This document shows positions 47,395-57,599 of a DNA stretch of 64,000 bases, piece after piece. Every line of letters starts with the position of its first letter. The stretch's first letter is position 1. Origin of the DNA: Adenophora triphylla var. japonica. Its lineage: Eukaryota > Streptophyta > Magnoliopsida > Asterales > Campanulaceae. Made by a program: the position numbers and the translations under genes. The stretch covers positions 27,501 through 91,500 of the forward strand of contig JAFEMH010002092.1 in assembly GCA_022495995.1 (NCBI GenBank). The letters are read 5' to 3'. A model generated the notes under the pieces. The model searched no databases and was not told the DNA's origin. It worked only from the letters and a program-made list of their open reading frames with translations.

Positions 47395-48720
47395 GAGTTG
47401 GTCTTATAAAAAACTAGTTTTTTCTTAAGATAAGGAAAAACGTGTTTTCAAAATAAACGGTGGCAATTTTGTAATTACTGGCAACCATGTTCAAAATAAA
47501 CGGTGACAATTTTGTAATTACTGGAAACCATGTTCAAAATAAACGGTGGCATTTTTGTAATTACTGGCAACATGATAAATGCCAGTGTTAATATTACAAA
47601 TGACCAGTGATTTCATACTGGCATTTTATAAACATGAAACTGACACTTTTTACACGGGCACTTTTATATACACGAACTGACACTTTTCACACTGGCATTC
47701 AAAAATACATAGACTGGCATTTGAAAACACATTTACTGGCACTCAAAAATGCATATACTGGCACTCAAAAACACTGATAATTATTTTTGCTGATATTCAA
47801 AAAAACATGAACTGGCATTCAAAAAAACATGGACTGGCATTCAAAATTACAAGAACTGGCATTTAAAAATACATTGACACTCAGTTACACACTTACTGGC
47901 ACTCTATTATACACTAACGGGCACTCAATTATACACCAACGGGCACTTGATTATACACTAACGGGCACTTGTTTATACACTAACGGGCACTCAATTATAC
48001 ACCAATGGGCACTTGATTATACACTAACGGGCACTCTATTATACACTAACGGGCACTTGATTAATCACCAACTGGCACTCAAAATAACATGTACTAGCAC
48101 TAAAAAAATATGAACCAGCATTAAAAATCAATTAAACTGGCATTCAATTTCTACCCAAACTGGCATTCAATTTCTACCCAAACTGGCATTCAAAATCAAA
48201 CGGCCAAGCCCATCACCGGCACTGATTTTGGTCCTTCCATCACCACGAATTGGAGGCCCCTGCTTGAGACTTCCATTAACCGCCATTGGTTTAGGATTGA
48301 TTGAGGGAGAGCGGGTCGCCGGTGAGGGGGATTGAAGGTGAATTGGGTCGGAGAAGAAGGGAGAAGTTAGGTTGAGATTGAGGTAGCTTGGTTAGGGAGG
48401 TCGCCGGTGAAGGAGGAGGTCAGGGAGGATTCCGGTGAAGGAGAGATTGGTGTTGGTTTTGGTGAGGAAGAGGCTAAATTAGGGAGGAGATTAAGGTGGT
48501 TTGGTATTGGTCTTCGCCGGAGAAGAAGCTTGGATTCAGGTGGTCTTGGGACAGCAATGGCGATGGCGAGGTCTGATTCCTGCGTATAGAGAGAGAGAGG
48601 AGAGAGAGAGAGGTGAGATTTGTGTTGTGCATATTCTGTGTGTATGTGTGTGGATTATGTAATTTTAAAACACGTTTTTTGTTAAGCTAACAAAAAATGC
48701 ATTTTTTATAAGTTTTTGGC
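47395..48720. mobile_element. Non-autonomous Mutator-like element 2 (1326 bp, microrepeat-filled)
   Basis: The left end starts GAGTTGGTCTTATAAAAAAC and the right end in reverse complement starts GCCAAAAACTTATAAAAAAT. Hairpins lie just inside both ends (right: TTTTTTGTTA-AGC-TAACAAAAAA). The TSD ATTGGAGAA is perfect at 47386-47394 and 48721-48729. LTR 1 of the host retroelement, near 46156, supplies the uninterrupted site. The interior 47480-48200 is a long array of ~20-26-bp units on the theme ACTGGCACTC or ACTGGCATTC plus AAAAATACA or TTATACACTAACG. From 48200 to 48610 the sequence is GC-richer and gene-like (CGCCGG motifs, GA tract), possibly a captured host leader. Confidence 0.9.
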
Positions 48721-48823
48721 ATTGGAGAATACTTATAACTAAGGTAACTTTCCTAAGTTGGCTCAATACCAACTTAGGTTACTGAATATTTGGTAAATCT
48801 CCTTCTTTATCTCTAACATTATT

Positions 48824-49982
48824 ACCATCATTCATTAGTTTCTATAATTTCATTCTTCTTGAAATCCCATTCTTCTTGACTCCACAAAATAAGAACAATA
48901 TGTTTCCTTCCCATTGCTTGCGCAGGAAAGTTAGTTCTCCGACAATTGGTTCAACAACATGTCCCATTTTCCCGCCTCCAAAGCGAAATTTACTTGGAGA
49001 ACAACTCCAGGGTTACAAAATACAAAAACCCATTGAAGAAACCCCTTCTTGGTGAAAATTGTTGTCGCGAATAATAACCCTACTAAACAGCTTCAGCAAT
49101 TAGATTTTTCTATTTTTTTCGGAAAGAGTTACAAAACGACATCGTTTTAATTTTAATTGTAGAGAAAATTACCTCCTACTTCCTGGGTAAAATATACGAG
49201 AACTATATGATTAAATAAAATATTTCATGAGAGTAAAAGTAAAATATATAATATGTTGTCTTAGAGGAGGTAGATTTGATTTTACCCCTCCCCACTTCCG
49301 GCCAAATAACCCAAAACCACCCACCACCACCACTTATCTCTACCACCAAAATCAACTCAAAACCACCACACCTCCTCCATCGCCGGTAACTGCAAATATC
49401 GACGGCCATCGCTGGAGTGGCCAAGTTAGATTTGGTGCAGAATTGTCGGGGAGCTCCCTTCTCTCCTCCTGCTAATTTTATTGATTTGACCTAGCGGATG
49501 AGATTGGAATTGGGGGAGTTAAAATTAATAGTTTGTTGGCGAAATTTATAACCAAATGAGAAATTGCATATGAAAAAGATAAAGAGGGTGGGAGAATGTA
49601 GTAGGTGAGATGAGGAAGACGAACATGGTGGGAGAATGAAATAGGGGGTGGGGGATGGTAATCGGAGTCTGGAAAAAGGGTAGGGTGGGGTAGGGTTGGG
49701 GGATTTGACGTAACATTGAATTGAAATGTGGTTGAATCAGGATTGACCTTTAATTTGTTTAGTTTAAATTGGACTCGTCTCGTATTATAATTATTATCTT
49801 TATTTATTTATTTATTTATAAAAACCCTATTTATTTATATTAATAAAAACCCTATTTGTCGTTTAATTTGTTTCTTTTATATAGGACATGTCTCGTATTA
49901 TAATTATTATCTTTATTTATTTATATTATGATAGAAGTAGTTTAGTAATAAGGTCAATTATGGTTTTTATTTTTTACATACT
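48824..49982. other. Spacer between LTR element and hAT element
   Basis: No gene is confidently called. At 48900-49055 a 51-codon plus frame (MFPSHCLRRKVSS start) has non-repetitive composition, but I do not recognise it. At 49270-49480 CCACCACC-rich sequence gives low-complexity frames. TTTATTTATTTA-type repeats occur near 49800. Confidence 0.4.
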
Positions 49983-49990
49983 ATTTGTGC

Positions 49991-50851
49991 TAGGGATGGC
50001 CATTTACGGTTCCGGTTCGAAATCGCCGGTTTCGATTTTGGAAAAGGAAAAGTCGGAATCAAACCATTGGTTCACGGTTCACGGTTTCGGTTTCGAACCG
50101 GCGGTTCACGGTTCGGACGACGATTCAACGGTTTTTGTTATTTGTTATTTTTTTTTTATTTTTTTTAATAGAAAAAACTGTTTTAGAATTTTTTTATTAC
50201 ATAATTTTTTGCAAAAAGTTATATAAAAAAAGAAAGAAAAAAAACTAAACAAATGAAAGTATATAAAAGAAAAGAGGGACAGACACGGACTACCCTTTTT
50301 TTTTCATTTTATTTATTAATAAGGAAATAATATTTTATATTTTTTTATTAGTGATTATTTTTACAAAAAGGTATATAAAAAAGATAGAAAAAAACTAAAC
50401 AAATGAAAGTATATAGAAGAAAAGAGGGATAAACTACCCTATATTTATTTTTAAAAAAATTAATTTTTTATTGACTAGAAAATAATATTTTAGACTTTTT
50501 TATTAGTGATTATTTTTATAAAAAGGTATATAAAAAAAGATAGAAAAAACTAAACAAATGAAAGTATATAGAAGAAAAGAGGGACAATTTCTGACAGTTT
50601 CTGATGGTTCCTGACGGTTCGATTAACGGTTTCTGATGGTTTCGGTTACGGTTTGTGACGGTTCCGGTTCGGGCGATTCAAAACCGCAGATTCACGGTTT
50701 TTAAAAAGTGGAAATCGGAACCGGACCGCCGGACCACCAAACCGCCGGTTACGGTTTCGGCCGGTTTCGATTCGAGGCGGTTCCGCCCGGTTCCTATTCG
50801 GGACGGTTCCACAGTTCCGGGCCGATTCCAGTTCCGGTTTGAACATTCCTA
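49991..50851. mobile_element. Non-autonomous hAT element (861 bp)
   Basis: The left end is TAGGGATGGCCATTTACGG and the right end in reverse complement is TAGGAATGTTCAAACCGG. The 8-bp TSD ATTTGTGC is perfect at 49983-49990 and 50852-50859. Both subterminal regions are dense in GGTTCCGG, GGTTTCGG and CGGTTC motifs, typical of transposase-binding repeats in hAT elements. Three tandem copies of a ~150-bp AT-rich block containing AACTAAACAAATGAAAGTAT fill the middle (about 50240, 50395, 50550). No transposase is encoded. Confidence 0.9.
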
Positions 50852-50859
50852 ATTTGTGC

Positions 50860-51184
50860 TATTTGTCACTAATTAATATTAAATTTGCGTCAGAGGAGTA
50901 TACTACAAAATACACATTAATTTTGCAATAAATAATTTAGAAAAAAATAGCATTCATTTTATTACGAAAAAAGTATAATAAAAGTACATATTTATTTTGA
51001 TATATATTTTGGGACGAAGGTAGTATACTTTTGTTGTTTAGTTAGATATTTATTTTGGTACGAAGGTAGTATTACTTTCTTTGTTATATTTATTTTGATA
51101 TTTATTTTGGGATAAGGGTATTACTACTTTCGTTATTGATAAATATTTCAATATAAAATAAAAAATGAAAAGTTTTTATTTGTT
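50860..51184. other. AT-rich spacer before the LINE
   Basis: It contains three copies of a GGGACGAAGGTAGTA-like motif (about 51010-51120) that resemble right ends of degenerate Stowaway MITEs, and no coding signal. Confidence 0.4.
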
Positions 51185-52212
51185 TGTTTGCCGGAGAATT
51201 AACACAATGCCATTGGAGTGGCGGAAGAGTACTCTGATTCCTTTGTATAAGAACAAAGGTGATGTCCAAGATTGTGCCAACTATCCACTACAAAAAAAGT
51301 GATTATTAGGGACTACCTTATTTGGATCGCCCGTCTAGGTTCGACCCTATTACTCTCTTAATAGGACGGCTAATTAGTTATTTTATTTGAGTCGGTCAAT
51401 TTAATTGATGGGACCGTTGTTTTTTTTAAGCCAAAACATAATCGGTTTATTTAGAAAAAGGAAAACAATAATTAAAAAACAAAACAATTAAAACCCCTAA
51501 TTGACGCCCACTCCCATCTCCCGCACGCACCTCCTCTTTAACCTCCCATTTACTCCCTCTCCCTCAATCCCTAAATTCATGAATGATTTGCTAGCGGCTG
51601 CAAATATCCACTCTTCGCTCGATTTCTTCCTCCGCTTGTTCGATTAGCGGCTGCAAATATTTCTTCATCGTTCGATTTCTTCATCAGGTTCGATTTCTTA
51701 TCGGTTCGATTTCTTCATCGTCGTTCAATTTCTTCATCAGTACAACCTCGTTCGATTTCTCATCCGTCTCTATTAATTACATTGAATTGAAAATAATGTT
51801 TACTTTTTTATGAATCATGGCAATTTATGTTGAAACTGCCTTACGGAATTGGCCAACGCCGCCCTTAACGTAAGCCTACTGATGAAAGAATCGATATCAA
51901 ACATGGTGTTAGAATGGCTCTTGCTATTGCAATCCTCTGTTTCTGTCCACCTGATAATTCTATACCCCTCTGTCCAACCTGGAAATATCATCAATGGCAG
52001 GGTTTGTTCAGTAAATTAATACACACTTCTTGTTTGGAATTTTTTCTTTATCCTATAATTATGTGCACTCAATTTGCTGAGCATATTGTCTAATTTTTAA
52101 TTGTTGAAATTTCGCTTTTGTCTTCTTTGATTTAGACTTGTACATGAAAATGTTTAAAAATAATGCATGGACTTGTTTGAGTCTATGGTTTTGATTCTTG
52201 ATTTGTTGTTAG

Positions 52213-53301
52213 GTCACTGAGCAAGATTGCCCCCATTTGCTCTTCTATGGGCCAAGCGATTCGGGCAAGAAAACCCTGATCATGGCCCTTCTCCGGCAGA
52301 TGTTTGGACCCGGTGCTGAAAAGGTCTGGCCTTTTCTTTTATTTCCTTTATTTTCAGTTTCCCTATGCACTTGTTTGATGATCACCATATACTTGTTTGT
52401 TAATGTTGTACAGGTTAAGGTGGAGAATAAGACCTGGAAAGTTGATGTGAGTTTTTAATTGATTTTCACATATTGGAAGATGTACTTGGAAATTCATTAG
52501 TACCTCTCTGCCTAAATGATTTTCCTTCAATTTGAGGTCTTAAATTTGTTTCCTTTAGCAAATTGGTTGTATGACAGACTACCAGGGGCCAGGGCTACAC
52601 TTTGCTCTTTCTAACTTCGATGCTCTTACTGAAAGTAACACTCTTATGGGGTAGCAGGTTGTATCTTTTTCATGTGAATTTGTCTAGGTAATGTTTAACA
52701 CGTAGTAAATTGGTTGGAGTTCTCTTGAGGCATATTGTTTGTTTGTGGTGTTTTTTGTTCTATTGGGATGTGATGAGATTCATGATTCTTCCTATCAAAA
52801 ATAAAAATAAAAAATGATACATATGTTTCTTTGCCATGCTGGATCTAGAACACTTGATTTAGAGCTCACTACATTATCGAGCACCCACCACGTTGAACTT
52901 AATCCAAGTGATGCAGGCTTCCAGGATAGATACATTGTTCAAGAAATAATAAAAGTGATGGCAAAGAACAGACCAATTGACACCAAAGGGAAGAAGGGTT
53001 TCAAAGGTCGGTGGAGCAAGATTAATGTTTTGTAACAAATTATAGAATTAGTTTATTGCTATCATGAATGCATAATTGTCGTGTCCCGTCTTCTGACATG
53101 TCATCTTGTTTTTTGTCAGTGTTAGTGCTCAATAAGGTTGATAAACTTTCCAGAGAAGCCCAACATTCTCTCCGAAGGACAATGGAGAAATATAGTGCAT
53201 CATGCCGCTTGATTCTTTGTTGTAACAGCTCGTCAAAAGTCACTGAAGCAGTCCGTTCCCGATGTCTGAATGTGCGAATAAGTGCACCAACAGGACAACA
53301 G
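52213..53301 (+). pseudogene. RFC3: Captured fragment of replication factor C subunit 3
   Basis: The exons are 52213-52323 (VTEQDCPHLLFYGPSDSGKK...), 52414-52446 (VKVENKTWKVD), 52838-53006 (AGSRTLDLELTTLSSTHHVE...GFK) and 53120-53301 (VLVLNKVDKLSREAQHSLRR...). They match the AAA+ region of the plant clamp-loader subunit RFC3, which helps load PCNA. The GT donors and most AG acceptors survive, but the acceptor before 52838 is lost (CCAT precedes the exon). The P-loop reads GPSDSGKKT instead of the usual GPSGSGKKT. The Walker B-like stretch reads LNKVD instead of LNEVD. The RSRC motif remains. The N-terminal exon and the C-terminal third are missing, so this is a fragment, not the host gene. 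Confidence 0.88.
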
Positions 53302-53401
53302 GTTAGTAATACATCTCCATTGATTCAGGAAGGTTTATGTTAGCTCATTGAGTTCAGAGAGAATGTTTTTTTAATTAATATATATAGTAATATAGACAAT
53401 A

Positions 53402-53850
53402 CGAGTTGATGTACTCAAATCTCTCAAGTTTGAGATGGGTAACCCCACAATTAAAACATTTATCAGGTATGAGGACATAATCACATAATTGATCTTTCTT
53501 ACTCATTGATTTTTTTTGCATTTTATAATTCAAGAGATATATTTGTCTGATATTTATTTATCTTTTTCTTGCTGATTCTCAGGAGATTTACCATAGTTGC
53601 TCAAGAAGACTATAAAGTAAGCATACATTCTTCTGCCTCTTCTGTTATGTGCAAAAGATATCTGTGTTTTGATGGCTAATTTTCTTACTCTGTTGAACAG
53701 AATCCTAATTTGCAGTTGGAGTTCATGGGTTACTACTTGGCAGAATTAAGCTTGTTAGATTATAGCTGCCTCAAGTTTTTGCCATCTTTGGTGGCTGCAT
53801 CTGTCGTATTTCTTTCAAGATTCACTATCAGAACAAATTCACATCCTTGG
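53402..53850 (+). pseudogene. Captured fragment of an A-type cyclin (A3-like)
   Basis: The exons are 53402-53466 (RVDVLKSLKFEMGNPTIKTF), 53583-53616 (RFTIVAQEDYK) and 53701-53850 ([20 protein letters not shown]...[10 protein letters not shown]). Frames join through GT-AG introns. The sequence spans the end of the N-terminal cyclin box and the start of the C-terminal cyclin fold, and the [17 protein letters not shown] wording is closest to plant CYCA3 as I know it. In the host, A cyclins bind CDKs and drive S phase. A 35-bp piece of exon 3 (core TTCACTATCAGAACAAATTC) is duplicated at about 53905-53938. The fragment lies 100 bp after the RFC3 piece and in the same orientation. Confidence 0.85.
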
Positions 53851-54340
53851 GTACGTATCCTTTGTGGGGTTTCTAGACAATATTTTATTTAGTTGTGTTA
53901 TATCTTTCAAGATTCACTATCAGAACAAATTCACATCTATGCTGCTAACATGAAATCTTTGTTTGTATTCACACTTGTAATGTAAGCTTGAGCTAGATAC
54001 TTGTCTTTGTGAACACTAAGTTTAGTTTAGTGATTATATTATAAGATAGAGAATTGTGTGCAGTGTTACCTATTTTTTTCTCATGTAGTTATGACTGTGC
54101 AGTGTTACCTATTTTTTTGTTTATTGTTATTTGGCATGGGGTTTTGGTTATTTAACGTATATTTTTTTTTCTTATCGGGTTTCACTTGTTTTCTAAGAGT
54201 TTCAGTGAAGAGCTCAATGGAGGAGATTTCAAGAAGCAATTTTTGGGGGAAGACATTTTTGGGAATACTGCATATGCAATGTGGATAAGTAGAACTAGTT
54301 TTAGATAAGAGTATTTTAACCTTGTAATACCCGATATCGG

Positions 54341-55546
54341 GGGATCAAACTATGAAACTTTGGGAAAGAGTGATTGCACAAAGACTGAGAAAAATTGTGG
54401 ATATTTCGGATAACCAATTTGGGTTTGTGCCGGGAAGATCGACTATGGAGGCAATATATCTTATGATACAAATCATAGAGAAATATCGGGATCAAAAGAA
54501 AGATTTGCATATGTTTTTCATTGATTTGGAGAAGGCGTATGATAAAGTGTCAAGAGAAGTACTTTGGTGGGCATTAACAAAGAAGGGTGTTTCAAAAAAA
54601 TATATTGATATTATTAAGGACATGTATAATGGAGTTAGTACATGTATACATACTAGTGTTGGGAAGACCGAAGAGTTCCCTATAAAGATTGGAGTGCATC
54701 AAGGTTCCGCACTTAGCCCCTTTCTTTTTGCTTTGATAATGGACGAATTGACGAGGTCTGTCCAAGATGATATACCAAAGTGTATGTTATTCGCAGATGA
54801 TATTGTGCTGATTGATGAGACAAGAGAGGGTGTTGAAAGTAAATTGGAGTTGTGGAGACACACTTTGGAATCTCGAGGTTTTCGACTAAGCAGAAGCAAG
54901 ACTGAATATTTGGAGTGTAAGTTTAGCAGAGTTGGAAGTAGGGAGGCAGGGGCGGTCACATTTGATGGAAATATTGTCCAAGCTTCTGAGTTTTTTTCGC
55001 TATCTTGGATCAATTATCCAAAAGGATGGAGAATTAGATGGTGATGTGGCTCATAGGATTAAAGCAGGTTGGTTGAAGTGGAAGAGTGCCACAGGGTTTC
55101 TATGTGATCGCGGCATGCCCAATAGATTAAAGGGAAAATTCTACCGCACTGCAATTAGGCCGACATTGCTTTACGGCACCGAATGTTGGGCCGTGAAACA
55201 GTGTCACGTGCATAAGATGAATGTGGCGGAGATGCGTATGCTTCGATGGATGTGCGGTCATACAAGAAAGGATCGATTGGGGAATGAGGTGATCAGAGGT
55301 AAAGTAGGAGTTGCCCCCATTGAGGATAAAATGAGGGAAAATCGTCTGAGGTGGTTTGGACATGTGAGAAGGAGACCGAGTGATGCACCGGTTAGGAGGC
55401 CGGAACAGTGGAGAAATGATAAAATGGCGAGGGGTAGGGGAAGACCCAAACAAACTTGGATTAGAGTGATTGAAAATGATATGAAGTTATTCGAAGTGGA
55501 TGAAAGTATGGTGTTGAAGAGGCCGGAGTGGAGGGCAAAAATCCAT
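54341..55546 (+). pseudogene. LINE reverse transcriptase and C-terminal domain
   Basis: The frame from 54352 reads MKLWERVIAQRLRKIV, QFGFVPGRSTMEAI, FIDLEKAYDKV, GVHQGSALSPFLFALIMD and CMLFADDIVLI, with the catalytic FADD at 54790-54801. A 7-T run at 54991-54997 shifts the frame by one base. The other frame continues with [37 protein letters not shown] and [12 protein letters not shown] to about 55546. These are the thumb and C-terminal regions of plant L1 RTs. The upstream part of the RT lies before the 51286-54337 insertion. Apart from this insertion and one frameshift the sequence is well preserved, so it is relatively young. Confidence 0.9.
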
Positions 55547-55727
55547 GTGGGGGGGCTGATTGTATTACTTTTTTGTTTTTTAATTTTTTAATTTTTTAAT
55601 TTTTTAATTTTTTAATTTTTTTTATTTTTTTCTAACAACCTTTTCACACGATGACATATGATGATTCATGTTAGCCGACCCCAAATTATTTTGGGACAAA
55701 GGCTTTGTTGTTGTTGTGTTGTTGTTT

Positions 55728-56389
55728 GCCGGAGTAGGTGGTCGTTGGAGTTGATGTTGTTTTTAGTATTAGTTTAGTTAACAACTGAGAACATACTGAT
55801 AAGTTAAGTTCTCAGTTGTTTGCTCGTCAGAGTTGATCGTGTTCTTATTAGTTTAGTTGACAACCGAGAATTTACTAATAAATTAAGTTCTCATTTGTTT
55901 GGTTGCCGGAGTTGGTGGTCCCTGGAGTTGATTGTATTTTTAGAAGTAGTTTAGTTGACAACTGAGAACTTACTGATAAGTTAAGTTCTCATTTGTTTGG
56001 TCGTCGGAGTTAATCGTATTATTGACAATTTAGTTGACAATTGAGAACTTACTAATCAGTTAAGTTTTCAGTTGTTTGGTCGCCGTAGTTGTTGGTCGCC
56101 GGAGTTGATCGTGTTGTTAGTAGTTTAGTTGACAACTGAAAACTTACTAATAAGTTCTTATTTGTTTGGTCGCCAAAGTTGATCGAGTTTTTAGTGTAGA
56201 CAACTGAGAACTTACTGATAAGTTAAGTTTTCAGTTATTTGGTCGCTGGAGTTAATCGTGTTATTAGTAGTTTAGTTGACAACTGAGAACTTACTGATAA
56301 GTTAAGTTCTCAGTTGTTTGATCGCCGGAGTTGGTGGTCGTCGGGGAGCTCGCCGAAGTTGGTGGTCGCCGGGGAGGTTGCTGTAGCGT
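55728..56389. repeat. Seven tandem hairpin-bearing repeat units
   Basis: Units of about 80-110 bp repeat the order GTTTGGTCGCCGGAGTTG, ATCGTGTTATTAGTAGTTTA, then an inverted pair ACAACTGAGAACTT and AAGTTCTCAGTTGT separated by about 11 bases. Seven such hairpins are recognisable; the last has a perfect 14-bp stem. The LINE inserted in the first unit and the Ogre LTR follows the last. The units are not coding in a consistent frame. Confidence 0.8.
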
Positions 56390-57599
56390 TGTGAAGGATT
56401 TTTTGAGTCACCACCTATATTATTCATTTGGAAAACATAGAAAAACCATTTTTTTGAAAGAGATTTGGGTTCGGGACTTAGGTTATGAAATGGGAAGGTC
56501 AAGGAGCACCCATTCCACCCAATCTGGAGATCGGTCTTGCTAAAGAAAAGAGAGGTTTTCGAAAAAAGAAAAGGATTTCAAATAAAAATAAATAAAGATC
56601 CATTTAACGGGGTTAAACGAAATTTAGGATCGATTGCTTCGAGACCATCCCCATGATTTAGGGAGGCTCTAGGCCGATCCTAGATTCTATGGATTTATAC
56701 CACTCTAATAATCAATTAGAAAGGGATTTAGGGGTTACCTTGCGTGAGGTGATTCGGGCAGAGTTTCGACTCAAGTTTAGAATCGAATCTTGACACGGAC
56801 AGAGCTGCGCCTCGGTCCTTGACTCGGATCTTGATGCTTGTTTATCAGCAAGGTTGACAAACAAACTTTGAGGTGGTTTTAGGGGTGATTTCACAGGAAT
56901 CTTTCAGGGAGAGAAACCAGTAAAATGTGTGGGATTGCAGAACTTTGAACCTTGGAAGTCACCAAGTATTTATAGGTGTTGGGGAGGTAGAGGTGGAGAG
57001 ATAAAACACTCCTAGGAAGGTTCCAGACTCCAAAATCATTGGTTGGCCGGATGGATAAAGTTTTATCCCGAAAAGAGGTTGAAATCGACGAGGAAACTGT
57101 CATCTGCATGCTGCAGAATGACAATATCTCGCGCGAGACACGCCATTCCGCGCGAGATATTGTGGTCTGTGGACAGTTCTGTCCTTTCCCCGTTATCTCG
57201 TATGCAGTTTAGTCCCAAACTAACGGTGGTTAGTCAAAACTTAATGAAACATGACGAAATGGTGGATTTCTACTTCTTGACTCAAAGCGAGACATAGAGT
57301 GGTATAAATTTGATCCGATGTGTTGAGAATAGGGTGTCTACAGAGCCCCTCGTCGACAAGTCTTATGAAAGAAGTCATGTCGACGATAGAAAAGACATCA
57401 TTCTGAACATCGGGATGGTCGAGCTGCTCGGCTTCCTACGTATCTCTATCGGAGAATCAGACCATAACGTAGTTCGACACCAAAACACGAAAAGGCTGCT
57501 TTAGGTATTTTGAAAATAATTTTGAAAATAGAGGAGATTTTTTTTTGAAAAGGTAAATTCATACTGAGGAATCAAATCAAGACCCAATTCTGAATATAC

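Larger units (their letters stand above)
46013..48818 (-). mobile_element. Small non-autonomous LTR retrotransposon with nested MULE
   Basis: Two 242-bp LTRs (TGTAAGCTTTG...TCTCTAACA) flank a 987-bp interior. LTR 1 is 46013-46254. LTR 2 is 47242-47394 plus 48730-48818, split by an inserted MULE. The TSD TTATT is perfect at 46008-46012 and 48819-48823. On the minus strand TGGTATCAGAGC (plus 47230-47241) directly follows LTR 2, a classical initiator tRNA-Met primer site. GCGGGGGCA precedes LTR 1 as polypurine tract. No gag or pol is present, so it depends on a copia-type partner. By hand the LTRs differ at about 13 of 242 positions. Each LTR also contains a CCTAAGTTGG/CCAACTTAGG hairpin. Confidence 0.92.
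51286..54337 (+). mobile_element. CACTA-like element carrying captured host gene segments (3.05 kb)
   Basis: The insertion divides the LINE codons for N-Y and R-G. It begins CACTACAAAAAAAGTG, the typical terminus of CACTA (En/Spm) elements, and ATC occurs on both sides (51283-51285 and 54338-54340), consistent with a 3-bp TSD. The expected right terminus ending GTAGTG is not visible, so the right end has decayed or the superfamily call is wrong. Inside are leader-like CT-rich sequence (51490-51780, with GTTCGATTTCTTCATC repeats), two unrecognised exon-like pieces (about 51850-52000 and 52560-52650), RFC3 exons and cyclin A exons. No transposase is encoded. Confidence 0.65.
51197..55722 (+). 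mobile_element. 5'-truncated L1-type LINE, split by an insertion
   Basis: The TSD TGTTTGCCGGAG occurs perfectly at 51185-51196 and 55723-55734. The LINE begins within the RT domain (MPLEWRKSTLIPLYKNKGD, then DCANY at 51205-51284). It is interrupted by a 3-kb insertion and resumes with RGIKL at 54341. It ends in a 3' UTR containing CCGACCCCAAATTATTTTGG and a (TTG)n tail at 55706-55722. A TTTTTTAA-repeat tract lies at 55570-55630. ORF1 and the endonuclease are absent. Retrotransposition was by target-primed reverse transcription, and this copy is dead. Confidence 0.9.

Noticed and set aside
47829..48113. 94-codon ORF with YTLTGTLLYTNGH-like peptide repeats
   Set aside because: It is a read-through of the microrepeat array of MULE 2; no start context or domain supports coding.
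53040..53243. Minus-strand ORF of 67 codons
   Set aside because: It is the antisense of the RFC3 exon at 53120-53301.
54200..54337. Right terminus GTAGTG expected for a CACTA element
   Set aside because: Not found; the insertion ends AATACCCGAT. The CACTA call therefore rests on the left end and the 3-bp flanks only.
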